A DNA stretch of 64,000 nt from Adiantum capillus-veneris (Eukaryota; Streptophyta; Polypodiopsida; Polypodiales; Pteridaceae), in the NCBI GenBank assembly GCA_014529385.2, contig CM043943.1, positions 99,322,355 through 99,386,354 of the forward strand, written 5' to 3'. Shown in pieces: positions 33,123 through 44,048 of this stretch (position 1 is the stretch's first letter; each line of letters opens with the position of its first letter). A model generated the notes under the pieces. The model had not been told where the DNA came from and ran no database searches. It saw only the letters and a program-made list of their open reading frames with translations. The translations under genes and the position numbers were made by a program.

Positions 33123-33500
33123 GAAAACCTAATCTATTTCATTATCAGAAACAAGCTGCATAAGCTCAACGCTATAAATCATTGTTGATGAAGGTATATC
33201 TTTTTCTCCTAACAACAACGCATGTGCGCCATCATGGGATTCAAACATCAAGCTGTTGTGCTCATAGCTACGCTTCAGTGATGGTCCTAGGCTATGCAAT
33301 TACTCCCTACCAAGAATCACATCAGCCCTTTCCATGTTCATAACCTGAAAAACCAACCATGTGGAATACCCTTGTACTTCCAATGGAACAGCTCGGCATT
33401 GAGTGTCCCAGATTTCAGTATCATGTCCATTCATCATTGCTCATGGGATTCAAACATCAAGCGTTGTGCTCATAGCTACGCTTCAGTGATGGTCCTAGGC

Positions 33501-34550
33501 CATTAGAAGATTTCGGAGGTCTTTGGGAGGGCCTTTTGGAAGAGAGAGGAAAATAAGCTCCTCCAATGAGAGAAGAGCCTACGTTACGTAGAAAAATGGA
33601 TTGATATTAACAAAAATATAAAAGGTGTCCCTCTCCTCATTTAATAATCTAGTGGTCCTTGAAGACGATCACTCTCTTTCATTTAATGCGAGCACCTTTT
33701 TCAGAAGGTAGATGCGGTGCATTTGATATGGCTTACGTCATCACTAGAACTCAAAAAGTCACAAAACTATCAAGTGGTGGAAGATTTTGAAACTTTTGAT
33801 ACTGTCAATGCGTCCGGAACGCCCAAATATCGTAGAAATGAATGTCCAATTGCCTCGCTCCAACATCCAAAGAGGCAAAAAATATCAAAAACCCTTAAAA
33901 GAACATTTTACTAACGGCGCGCGAGGAGGCATTCCAAAATTTTGGAATGCCTCCTCGCGCGCCGTTAGTAAAAAGCCCCTTTTTTCCTCTTTTTAGGGAG
34001 CTTTTTGAGAGGAAAATGTCAAAAAACCTCTAAAAAGGGGCTTTCTTGAAAGATAAGTGTCCAAAAACCACTAAAAGAAGCTTTGTACTAACAGCGCGTA
34101 GGGGGGCATTCTAGAATTTTAGAATGCCTCCTCGCGCGCCTTAAGTAAAAAGCCCATTTTTTGGGGGTTTTTTGACATTTTTTGCCTCTCCGGATGTCAG
34201 AATGAGACAAGTAGACATTCGTTTTCAGGGTATTTTGGCGTTCCGAACGCATTGGTGGTGCCAAAAGCCTCAAAATATATCACTATTTGACAGTTTGTGA
34301 CTTTTCAAGTTCCAGTGATGACGTAAGCTGCATTGAATGCGCAGCACCTGCCTCCTGAAAAAGACGCTCGCATTAAATAAAAAAGTGACCGTTTTCAAGG
34401 GCGATTGGGAATATAAATCTACTTTTTAGAGTGACTGGTTGTCCTTTTGGACGTACTCACAAGGTGCAAATGCATTTTAAAAAAAGTTTCTAGAGAGAGA
34501 AATACAATTTCTTACAAGGCCCTCCAAATGACCTCCGAAATTTTCTAATG
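33501..34550. mobile_element. 1.05-kb foldback element with very long inverted arms
   Basis: The left end begins CATTAGAAGATTTCGGAGG; the right end, reverse-complemented, begins CATTAGAAAATTTCGGAGG. The similarity of the arms continues inward for roughly 480 bp (shared ATTTAATGCGAGC, GCTTACGTCATCACT and CGTCCGGAACGCC-type text). The centre holds GC-rich palindromes. There is no coding capacity. Long inverted arms suggest a MULE-like or foldback transposon. No convincing target duplication is seen. Confidence 0.85.
33906..33973. repeat. 68-bp perfect palindrome
   Basis: Two 34-bp arms meet with no spacer at 33939/33940; the arm contains GGCGCGCGAGGAGGCATTCC. The same sequence in imperfect form recurs as an inverted pair at about 34088-34150 in the other arm of the foldback element. 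Confidence 0.97.
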
Positions 34551-34558
34551 CTATGCAA

Positions 34559-34831
34559 TCACTCCCTACCAAGAACCACATCAGCCCTTTCCATGTTCAT
34601 AACTTGAAAAACCAACCATGTGGAATACCCTTGTACTTCCAATGGAACAGCTCGGCATTGAGTGTCCCAGATTTCAGTATCATGTCCATTCATCATTGCT
34701 ACCTTGTAGCGGTGGGTACTCAGAGTTTGAGGCAATTTGAGTTTTTTCACCAATCCGTAATTGATGAAATTGTGAGTAGCACCGTCATATACCAAGATGT
34801 GCACCTTGTGCCCTTGCAGATATCCGTGCAT
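34559..34831 (-). pseudogene. Chromovirus retropepsin domain
   Basis: KVHILVYDGATHNFINYGLV carries the D-x-G-A-T-H-N-F-I motif of chromovirus proteases; normally D-S-G, here D-G. The end ERADVVLGRE matches the G-x-x-W flank seen again in the duplicated copy at 33298 and below. The 209-bp duplication and the foldback insertion follow at lower coordinates, separating this from reverse transcriptase. Confidence 0.85.
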
Positions 34832-36054
34832 ACGTACTCAATTATGCCGCATGAATCTGTGAGACAACATTCATGCACCACCTCCATATGTGTTACTTCC
34901 ATTGTAGAGAATCGTGAGGAAGATTCAAAAGGCAGCAGTTGCACCATGTGCACTGCTTTCTCCTTCCCCTGAGCATCAGATTTCCCCTTGGGACAATCCT
35001 TTTTGCCATGGCCTCTTCCTAAACATTGAAAACATAATTTTTCTTTCTTGGCTTTATCAAAGTTCTCAGGAGAGAGAGGACCCCTGGATCCCTTGGGTTT
35101 TTTAGATGCATCCGAATTGGCAACTATAAATTTTCTTTTATTGTGTCCATACTGAGTGCGTGTATTCCCATGTGTATTAGCACGCACGTGACTATTATGT
35201 GTTTTCTTTTCAGCTGGATCATCATGAATATGTGCTTTCACTATGGCTTCCTCAAGTGTTTTAGGGTCTTGGGTCTTGACATACTTCTTAAGTGCGGGTG
35301 TCAAACCTCGCATGAACCCCCGTACTTCGTGAAAGGTATCTAATCCTTCCAACTTGCAGATAAAATCCCGATAGTGAGAGATATATTCAAGTAGTGATGG
35401 GTATTAGCGCATGGAACATGTGTCCCAAGTCGTCCAATTACGATCGGCCTTGTTTGTAGGCAAAAACTCTTTGCTAAACATTGCTTCAAAAGCTGCCCAA
35501 CTCTGTGGTATGATGTTCTTCTCCTTGAGAGACATCCACCATTTGTAGGCCTTGCCTTCCAGAGTTAAGCTCATTTGTAGGGCTCTGACTGCGCCCGGAG
35601 TACGCCGTAAGGCGTGAATTCCATCCCACTTGCTGAGAAAGATATTCACTGCATCCTTATTGCGGACTCGGTCTTCTCCCTTAAAAATCGGTGGTTTGGT
35701 GTTTTTCAACAATTCATCCACCTCTTTTGCATTGAGAGTATGCAACGTATCAGCATTTGGGCCTTGCCCTAGATTAGAAGTGCCTTGCCCTTGTGTAGGA
35801 ATGTGCTCATGCATGTGCGTGTCAACAGGACTCTTGAACTGATGTTGCATTAATTGAATAACTAATGTGAATAGTTTAGTAGCATTTTCATTTAAAGCTT
35901 TAAAATTTTCATCCATGACTGTCATGCGTGTCTGAAGTACACGAAATTCTTGAATATTGAGTAATTCGTAAGTGTCATCACCTGTCGTAGCGTCGCAGGT
36001 ACTCTCCTTGAGAGGATCCGGCAGCGGCTCCTCTGTGCAAGGGGGGTTGCCCAC
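34747..36054 (-). pseudogene. gag: Chromovirus gag
   Basis: 36054-35404 is a long open frame with a leader, a helical region (RMTVMDENFKALNENATKLF), KPPIFKGEDRVRNKDAVNIF and AYKWWMSLKEKNIIPQSWAA, the core of the retrotransposon gag domain. 35352-34747 continues with FHEVRGFMRGLTPALKKYVK and the zinc knuckle CFQCLGRGHGKKDC. The two parts are out of frame near 35404-35352, where a stop follows HACSMR-like sequence. It would form the particle. Confidence 0.88.
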
Positions 36055-36185
36055 GGCGTGCTTGCCTTGTCGTCCTCCTCACACGAGGGATGCTCCATGC
36101 CCCTTGACCCCAACATGCACAAAAGCATGCACAATTGTGTGGCTCCCCTCCTCCACGGCTGTGCCTTTCCCAAAAAAAGAACCTT

Positions 36186-36199
36186 GCTCTTGATACCAA
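36186..36199 (-). promoter_or_regulatory. Primer binding site
   Basis: The minus strand reads TTGGTATCAAGAGC immediately after the LTR terminal ACA. It complements an initiator-Met-type tRNA with one difference from the usual TGGTATCAGAGC. Confidence 0.75.
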
Positions 36200-36351
36200 T
36201 GTAAGACAAGGGGAACTAGAACCTAGGAGTCCACCACCCAACCACCCACTATATAGCATAGCCCCTGGCCCTTTGCCCTAGTTGGACTCCCTTTCCACAC
36301 TGCCTAGCCCCGCCCTGCCCTTGTCTATCTGGCCTTGCTGGTGTCCTGACA
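36200..36351 (-). repeat. Chromovirus 5' LTR, about 152 bp
   Basis: On the minus strand it begins TGTCAGGACACC and ends CTTGTCTTACA, just before the primer binding site. A TATA-like GCTATATAGTGG lies about 50 bp from the end. The start is set by the first good TG and is less certain than the end. Confidence 0.6.
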
Positions 36352-36412
36352 CTCTCCCTCTTCTTTCTCTCTCTCCAACAATGATAGAAAGAAGAGGGAA
36401 AGAGAGAGACAA

Positions 36413-36413
36413 T

Positions 36414-36479
<66 letters not shown>
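36413..36479. repeat. (TG)n(AG)n compound microsatellite
   Basis: About 13 TG units followed by about 21 AG units. Confidence 0.98.
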
Positions 36480-36481
<2 letters not shown>

Positions 36482-36543
36482 TTTTGAAGCAAACTCCACA
36501 TAGATTTTGCATTACAAAACTAATTGTGAATATAATACAAACT

Positions 36544-38742
36544 TTATAGCTCATCCATCCTCTCAATCACAAGCACCATGTCATCAATTTCTTCGACATC
36601 TGAACATTCTAGATCAATGTCTTTCAAATTCCATTCCATATCATCATCAAAGTTGAGCTCATTTGCAATTGCTTCCTGTGTTTGAAAGTGTCTGAATCTT
36701 TCTTCAGTAGCATGTGTGGCTAACTTTGATAGCTTATGCATAAATCACATGTTACAAAATACATACACTAAGACCACAACTCCTTTTGGACTTAATCGAT
36801 TTTATTTTTTAGTATGCCCACAAGCAAATGAAGGCAATTTTCTTTCATAGCCACCACTTGAGGTGGAAACAAACAATACTCTCAGAGCCACATGGTGAAG
36901 TTCCACTTTTTCTCCACCATACTCCTCCCACCAAACTGGTGCGCTCATTGTCTTGATAGCATCTATATGCCAATGATCCCCAAATATTCATTCTCTGCTA
37001 GTACATGCCGTCTTTTGTGTGTATGCCACCTATCCATCCACATTGCCTAATAGTTAGACACACACTTTCTTGAAATCATTGATCACTTCATTATTTGAAG
37101 ATTGATCGTGCATCTGGAACTTGGGATCTAAGACAAATCCTGCTCCATGTAAAGGAGTATGCAGCTGCTCCTATCATCTTTTGGAAAACGACATCATCAT
37201 GGCTTTCTCCTTTCCTGCATAAGATGTACAGTATTTTAACTTGCAAGAGGCTTCATGCATGTACTAGTACAATCGTTCAAATATAGAGTCTTCTTTGTCC
37301 ACTAATCATATTACGTGAATGAAGGGCTCTATGGCAGTAACAATTTTATCTATATTTCTCCAAAAAACGGGGGAGTTTACAAGCTGGTAGCATTTGGAAG
37401 CAGCACGGTCATACTTGGGATATTTATAAAGACAAATGCCCCATCTTCTATCTACCACTATTTCAACAAGGATTGCTTTGACCTGCTGTAGTGTAGAAAG
37501 AACGTAATATGTTGTCGTAGAACAAGTCACACAAAAAATCTATAAATTTTTTGTTGTGAAATTCGTTCTAAACAAAACATAAGAAAATGAATGCTCTCTT
37601 ATAAACTTCATCAAGTGGTTTTCATCTAGAAGAGTTTGCTTAATAGAAGGAACTTTTCCAAAGTCCTTCAAGAGCAGATTCAAAGTGTGGGCATCACATG
37701 GAACCCATGTAATCTCTGGATACTTTGCTTCAATTTCTTTTCCAGCTACTTTGTGTTTAGATGCATTATTTGTGACAATGGTTGTCACATTTTTAGGCCC
37801 CCGTGCTCTTCTAATCTAAAATCATATACACTAGCAAGATATCCACTAGTTTTCTCTTTCAGGGATGTGTCAACCACTTCAAGAAAGATAGATCCTCTTG
37901 GACGATTTAACATCACATTAATCAATGGTTTCTTATGACAATTTGTCCAACCATTTAGAGCGATTGTGCATCCATACTGTGGCACATAATCAAGAGTTAT
38001 GCGCTTTAAAATATTCTTTGATGTAGCTTTCACTTTATATAGATGTTATGTACGCATCTTATTATAATTAGGTACCACAGAGCCCGTCTTTGTTGTGCTC
38101 ATCAAAGCATCTTTGAAGATAGAATTTCAAATAAAGTTAAAAGGAATTCCACAGGAAATAAATGCTTGTATCCACCTAAGATGGAGTTCAAGCAGCCATT
38201 GTTTATAAATTATCAAATGCCTGATGTAAAGTAGAACCACTTGGTGCAGGTTCTCTTCTAGTCCATGCTTCACTCCAGCTTATGTTAGTAGAGCTTGCCG
38301 TGGGATTATAGCTACAAGCCCCAACAAACGATGCATGATACCCTCCTTGATTATAAGTAGGATCCGAGGGAGGGTTTTGATCATTCTTGAGTATCATCTC
38401 CACGTCCGTAGCCGTAGATGGAGCCATCATTTTGGGACACTCTTTTTTCCCCCTCAAGATGTACACTCTTTGTCTTGGGCGCCCAATCAGGAAATTTTTC
38501 TTCAATACCTCTAGACGGGTTTTGCAAGCTGCCACGTTTCCAAGAATTTTGAACACATGTTCTTTTATCCTGTGTGCATTTTTGCTAAAATGATGGTCGT
38601 AGGACTTACACCTCAACTTTGATGCAGATTTTCCGATGACTAGGTCCTCTACGTAGCTCCACTCATATCCTTTCACCATCCTCTTTGTTTGAGGATAGAT
38701 CAAACGGGCACACAACTGGTCGGACACGTAGTCGAACACCAC
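36544..38742 (-). pseudogene. hAT-family transposase pseudogene
   Basis: Minus strand, in order: BED-type zinc region (KLRCKSYDHHFSKNAHRIKEH, one Cys replaced by Tyr) near the N-terminus; RGSIFLEVVDTS block with GCTIALNGWTN (DUF659-like, 38033-37785); VTNNASKHKVAGK and ITWVPCDAHTLNLLLKDFG (37788-37540); a middle helical part (37530-37306); and the C-terminal dimerisation region (about 36900-36740) ending with an acidic tail at 36544. Both expected catalytic Asp positions (S-D-x-W-T and T-D-N-A) read Asn. Frameshifts separate the parts. Element ends were not identified. Confidence 0.88.
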
Positions 38743-38759
38743 ATTTGTACTCTATTAGT

Positions 38760-39732
38760 TTTCCGAGCTAGTGTAGTAAATACTCTGGTAAATCCTGATT
38801 CGAGAGTAGTGGGTCAATTCCCTGAGTTGTAATGATGTCATGATAATTATAAAGGTCCGTGTGAGCCGGCCACTAGCCATTTAGAATGCCCTAGGTATAA
38901 AGGTCAATAACCTAAATGTGAAAGGAGGCTTATTTTTAGAAGAAAAAAGAGCTCTGCTGTACGTACGCTCAAGCTACGAGCTGCTCCAATTTGTAATCGA
39001 CGCAACTAATGAATGGGTAATGAGTTTCAATTCCGAAACTTGCATTGTGTTCCTCTTTCTTTGCTCCATCATTCTAGTGTAAGCATTGTCAGTTTTGCTG
39101 TGGTTCACGATTGCACGTCTGTGAGCTGTACTTGCAGATTTAAGTGCTTAAATTGTTGTTTATAGTCGTTTTGACCATAGGAGAGTGTTCTTAAACCATA
39201 GGACGACATTTCTGGCATGTTCTGTTGCAGTTTTTAGGACCTTTTTCATGATGGATCGTGATTTTGGTACCTTGTTGGATTGCAACTAGACTTGCTAGGA
39301 TAGTGCCCCTAGGTGTCCTAGACCTCCTCCTAAAGTTTCATTGCATTTCGAGTCCGTTCGAGTGCCAAAATGGCGTGATGACCTAGAGCTGTGAGAAAGG
39401 ACATAGGCAGATTTCCCTGATCATTGAGTGTTGGTTTTCTTGTTGAGCTAGTGTGTTTACTTGTTAAGGTTCACTTCGTGAGATTGACGATCTCATAGAG
39501 TCTCCGTGCCCCATCCGAGTCACTTTCCCTCAGTATTGACATTATGTTAGTGCCAGAAAGCTATGCTGCAGACGTCTGTTGCGGCGACCCGCTAACACTC
39601 TTAAGATTTGCAAACTCAAACAACACTATTCACTAAATACACATCTAAAATTGAACTCCCATAACATTCACATTCGCTATAGTTAAATATAGATTTTCAA
39701 CCTCTTTAAATTCTAAATACCAATTTTTTTTT
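38760..39732. other. LTR-like spacer, no gene recognised
   Basis: Contains transcript-like sequence with GGTATAAAGG (about 38895) and multiple short GAGCT/GAGCTC words. It could be LTR or leader of an unknown retroelement, but no ends, primer site or copy pair were found. Confidence 0.3.
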
Positions 39733-40295
39733 TCAAGTGTGAGCTTTCACTCTATACTTGAATCATGATTAAAAAATCAATCTATCTCAATAACTTTCAA
39801 GTGTGAGTAAACTCTACAGAAAGCAAGATATCTTTAAATATCCTACCTAAATTACCTCCAAGTGTGAGTGTAACTCTACACACAGTAGGCAGTCATAATC
39901 CACTACTTATCTAAATCTCTTCCTGGTGTGAGACAACCTCTACACAAAGCAAGAGACTATTATTTAGTCTATCTAAATTGCCTCCAATGTAAGTATTACT
40001 CCACACATGATAGGCAACCATTAGATAAATCGAACCTAAGTTACTTCCAGGTGTGAACATAGTTCAACACAAAGCAAGTAACTACTAACTTTAACTATCT
40101 AACTTAAGTTACTTCTAGGTGTGAACATAGTTTGACACAAAGCAAGTACCTGCTAACTTTAAATATCATAAATCACTTCCAAGTGTGAGTTTCCTCTAAA
40201 CAAGGCAAGCAAGCACTAACTACTCTACTTAATTTACCTTCGAGTGTGAGATATACTCCACACAAAGCATGCAAATTTTGAACTCAAAACTCCAT
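39733..40295. repeat. ~63-bp tandem repeat, nine units
   Basis: The anchor TCCAAGTGTGAG (with variants) occurs at about 39733, 39797, 39857, 39921, 39983, 40046, 40114, 40178 and 40239. The unit is roughly TTACCTCCAAGTGTGAG...ACTCTACACAAAGCAAG...CTATCTAA. No frame crosses it. Confidence 0.9.
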
Positions 40296-40694
40296 ACCTA
40301 AAAAAGAAACTTAAATCTAGATTTAACTAATTTGACTTTTTACCCTACGCTCTAACTTTTTTCTTAAATTGATAATTGATTATTAAATTTATAAATAATT
40401 TTTTATATTTATATAATATTTTAAAGCTCACCTAAAGATGATCTTGAAGCACTCTTTTGACAAGATAAGAAGAGAGCTCAAATAGAATGAGGAAAACAAT
40501 CGGTTTTCACGTATATAAAGGATTATATTTTGATCGAAATATATTTCGATTGAATTTCTAAGAAATTATACGAAACGGTGTTTTTACTGATGTGGCACCG
40601 TATAATACAGTCAAATAAAGATAGGTGTCATATAATATGCCCTTTAAAGCGTATTATACGTACACCGTATAACGTATAGTGCAACTTAGTTCAT
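40296..40694. other. AT-rich spacer with TATACGGTG hairpins
   Basis: ATTATACG...CGGTG at 40566 faces CACCGTATAAT at 40607, and related GTATTATACG and CACCGTATAAC occur by 40670. These can form short hairpins and may belong to a small MITE. No gene is seen. Confidence 0.4.
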
Positions 40695-41331
40695 GCTTAT
40701 AAATGGTTTGCAACCTTGGTTACCAGCTACGGTGGCATTGGCTACTAGAAAGTTTCAACAGGTTAAGGATTTTCTCTAAGACCATATAGATATACTGAAA
40801 CTAGCTCGTCAAAATGTTCGACAAGCACATGATCGGTATAAAAATTACGCTGATGAGAAACGTCGACAAATTACCTTCACAGAAGGCAAAGAGGTATTTT
40901 TGTGTGTGCTAGAGCATTAAAAAAGTCTGAAAATTGGGCCAGCAAAATAAAGTATCTCTAAGAAATTGTGGGCCTTTCAAGATAATGAAGTGAATTGGTG
41001 ATCGGGCCTAGACACTCTTGTAACCTACAGACTCTCGTATTCATCTAGTATTTCACATAGTTTGTTTAGGTAAATGCTTGCATGGGGACAATGATTTCAT
41101 TGATCAATAGACTTTGGTTGATGTCAGCCTCCAGACCAACCGCATAAGCTTCAACAAATCTTAAACTATCATGATTTACGTACTTGTCATCATGTGTGTC
41201 GTCAAGCTTTAGTCAAGTGGAAAGATCGAGGACTTGAAGAAGGTGCCACGTGGGAAAATATTAATGTTCTTAAGAAGAAATTTCCTACTTTTGTTTTCGA
41301 GAATGAAAACACTTATCCAAGGGGGGAGTAG
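40695..41331 (+). pseudogene. Integrase C-terminus and chromodomain of a second chromovirus
   Basis: Plus strand reads QPWLPATVALATRKFQQVKD, KLARQNVRQAHDRYKNYADE then a weak KEVFLCV (GPF-type region), and, after stops, YHDLRTCHHVCRQALVKWK with EEGATWENINVLKKKFPTF, a chromodomain. The protein ends at NTYPRGE then stop. Upstream domains are missing, so this is a 3' fragment that continues directly into a polypurine tract and LTR. Confidence 0.85.
41319..41329 (+). promoter_or_regulatory. Polypurine tract
   Basis: AAGGGGGGAGTA lies directly between the chromodomain stop and the LTR start TGTAAATCC, the normal primer site for plus-strand synthesis in Ty3 elements. Confidence 0.8.
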
Positions 41332-41869
41332 TGTAAATCCAAGGGCCAACCTAGGCAGTCATGGACCTAGGCCAACTGCCTGGAATGCTTAAATGTGGAT
41401 TGGGGATCTTAAATTGGGCTATGGCTACGAGTCAAAGAGTCTATATATAGTGTGGTAGGGAGGAGGATCTCTTATGTCAATCCCCTGGGTCTCTCAAGGA
41501 GCATACAAGCCGTTGGATTGTGGAATCAAGATGTATGCGAACAAGCATCACATGAGCATTTGCCTCAAACTTCACATTGAACATTGCCTACATTCATAGA
41601 ACAAAGCACAACAAGCAAGTTGTGACTCTCGAGGCCATATTTTGATTTTTTGAGGGTCTTTGTAATAAATAATATATTAGATGTGTTATCTCTTCTTTAA
41701 CTTGGGAGGTAGGACTAAAATTTTAATAAATATAACCTTATATTGTACCACCTTAGGAATATTAAGCTCTGATTTTAACCGAAGAATCTTGAATATTAAG
41801 CTCGGGTTCTAACCGTATAATCTTGTAATTTCACATTTTGCAAAATTCTCCTTTAAAAGGAATTTTACA
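41332..41869 (+). repeat. 3' LTR of the second chromovirus, ~538 bp
   Basis: Begins TGTAAATCCAAGG next to the polypurine tract and can end at TTTTACA (41869). TATA-like TCTATATATAG is at about 41440. It contains a 36-bp tandem duplication (GAATATTAAGCTC at about 41757 and 41794). The 5' partner is not in the window; the end is therefore tentative. Confidence 0.65.
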
Positions 41870-42581
41870 AATTTTCCCTTCCTAGTGAAGGCTTATTTTC
41901 AAAGACATGTACACTTGGAAGGGGTCTCTCACCAACTTGCTCTTTGCCAGGAAGGCCTATCACAAAAGTACTAGGTATTGTAGGGTTAGACCCCTAAGGA
42001 AGGGTCAGAAGGATTGCAATTTTCAACACTGGACTCAGATGGGCAATGAGTGAGGGCTTAGAGAGGAATTTTGATTGCACAAGAGAGGTTAAAATAAGGT
42101 AACAATGGTGGAATGAGTAGAACAAGAGGACAGTGGGGCAGATAGACCAAAAAGGGGTGTCCATGTTACTAACAAAGAAAGTGTTTGTCCATAGCATTCC
42201 TTTGGAGCTCGTTTCTCCCAATCTTCATTTGGATATCCTGGTTGCAGCAATATAAGTTCAAGTTCATATAGTGTTGCAAAGATTGGTATCTTTGATAATG
42301 AGCGTATGAACATTCTTCATTTTGACGTGGAAGCTACACCTTCAAGCTACATTGCAAAGATTTTTCTTCTTTGTTGCCAATGATTGGTATCTCTGATAAC
42401 ATGCGTAAGAACATTCTACAAGCACAGGTGAAGGCATTTAGAAGAACAAGAAGCATACGAGAAGTTTGAACTTTGAGAAATAATGCCAAGAGACATCAAC
42501 AATGAGTATTCAAGAGGAAACTAGGATAATCAACTACCACACTTGGGTGACAGAAAGGTTATTTCAGACTCCTCTTTTTAT
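41870..42581. other. No gene recognised
   Basis: Spacer after the LTR. A short direct repeat (TTGCAAAGATTGGTATCT near 42274 and TGATTGGTATCTCTGATAA near 42381) is the only structure noticed. Confidence 0.4.
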
Positions 42582-42735
<154 letters not shown>

Positions 42736-43164
42736 CCTTGGGACTAAGGCTACTTATAGAGAAATGGGCAGGCACCAATCGTCTTTTTGGGATGGACAGG
42801 CGCACCTGGCTACCCAAATTTAAAGTGAGTATCAAACAAACAGGTCCGCATTATATGCATCTTATAATTGGTTTGACTTGCCTTTTGCTCTTGTCGTGAT
42901 GCGAGCTTTATCCCTACCCAAAATTGGGTTGGAGAGTTTTAGTTTCCATCCTCTTGGGGGTTGTACTTTTTTGAAAGCCGAATAACGGCTCGCTGCCTGG
43001 AGTTCGCCTAAGCGTGCCCACAAGTGATCTTTAACCAGCCTAAATGGTCTCGCAATAGATGCAATGGAGTGATGGGATCAACAACGCAGAACTTGGGATG
43101 AGATTTGGTCCATCGGATGGCGCACGTCCAAAGGTAGGTGTCCAGGGTAGAAGTCTTATTATAG
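42736..43164. other. No gene recognised
   Basis: Unassigned spacer between two simple repeats; no motif seen. Confidence 0.4.

Positions 43165-43195
<31 letters not shown>
43165..43195. repeat. Uninterrupted run of 31 cytosines
   Basis: A homopolymer of C on the plus strand, able in principle to form G-quadruplex structures on the minus strand. Length may be affected by assembly or sequencing. Confidence 0.95.
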
Positions 43196-43198
<3 letters not shown>

Positions 43199-43560
43199 AG
43201 GCCCTCTAAAGGTCCTTTTAGAGGGCCCTTTAGAGATAAATGGTTTGTCCCATTGACCCTTCAAGATTTCTTAGAGGTTCATTAAATGAGGGCCATGATC
43301 TAAAACGCCCTTTAGTCTAGGGGGTACCGGGACCACCCTCTAGATTTAAAAGGGCCCTCTCTGACTTGGTATTCCAGGTTATTTAAGCTTTTGACCTATG
43401 ATCGTAAGTTCCCTCTCTATTTTTTTGCACATTGTGAATTTTTCAACATGGGAAATTTGGAAATAGATGTTGATATGGGGCACTGAACTTTTTAAAAGGG
43501 TCCATCTACATTTTAAAGGGCCCTCTCTATTGAAGGGTCTATGGGGGAGCACTCTTAAGC
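43196..43560. repeat. Small MITE-like region with GAGGGCCCTTTA motifs
   Basis: GGCCCTCTAAAGG, TTTTAGAGGGCCCTTTAGAG, AAAAGGGCCCTCTC, and TTTTAAAGGGCCCTCTC recur in both orientations on each side of a ~200-bp core; the right end TATGGGGGAGCACT weakly mirrors the left AGTCTTATTATAGCCCC. This could be a short inverted-repeat element whose left end carries the expanded C run. No target duplication was found. Confidence 0.4.
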
Positions 43561-44048
43561 CAGTGCCATCTGATGGGCTAACAAGACTGTTACAGCAGGC
43601 TCACACTACCATGAGACCAAGCTAGTCGATGATGGAAAAAAGAAGCTCTTTGCATGCCGAATTGATTGCAAATCCTTTGTAAAACTCTCTCTCTCTTCCC
43701 CCCCCCCCTTTCCATTTAGCCACTCTCTCCTCTTCATGTCTATGCACATATTTGCACACGTGCATAAACATGGACATCAATTGGGAGGCTACACATGGAT
43801 GCATTCCAACATGCATGCATGCCATCAATGGGTCTTCTAGACTTGAATGATTAGCAAGCTCAAGTAATATCTTGGGACTTCTTGGTGGGCAAGCATGCTC
43901 GCTTTGTCTCGTACAAGGAGGTTCATGAGACGAGGACGGAATAGAGTAGAGGAGATGGAATATGAGTTTAAAGGCTCTCATCCATTCACAATGGATGCTC
44001 TAAAAGATACTTCACCTTTGGTGAATCAACATACAACCTCATGCTTGC
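43561..44048. other. No gene recognised
   Basis: Mixed spacer with a short (CT)n-C(n) tract near 43686 and several ATGCATGC words. Frames here (43981-43622) show no motif. Confidence 0.4.

Larger units (their letters stand above)
33233..34700. repeat. 209-bp tandem duplication of protease sequence, second copy split by a foldback element
   Basis: The segment 33233-33441 is repeated as 33442-33500 plus 34551-34700. Differences are few (for example AATTACTCC versus AATCACTCC). The 1.05-kb foldback element sits between the two parts of the second copy. Confidence 0.9.
30331..36351 (-). mobile_element. Ty3 chromovirus, fairly complete but inactive
   Basis: Read on the minus strand: 5' LTR (36351-36200), primer binding site (36199-36186), gag with zinc knuckle, protease, reverse transcriptase, RNase H, integrase with GPF module and a C-terminal chromodomain (30480-30331). 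Order and chromodomain place it in the chromovirus branch. It carries frameshifts in RNase H and integrase, an altered reverse transcriptase centre and a foldback element in the protease. No 3' LTR was found. Confidence 0.9.
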
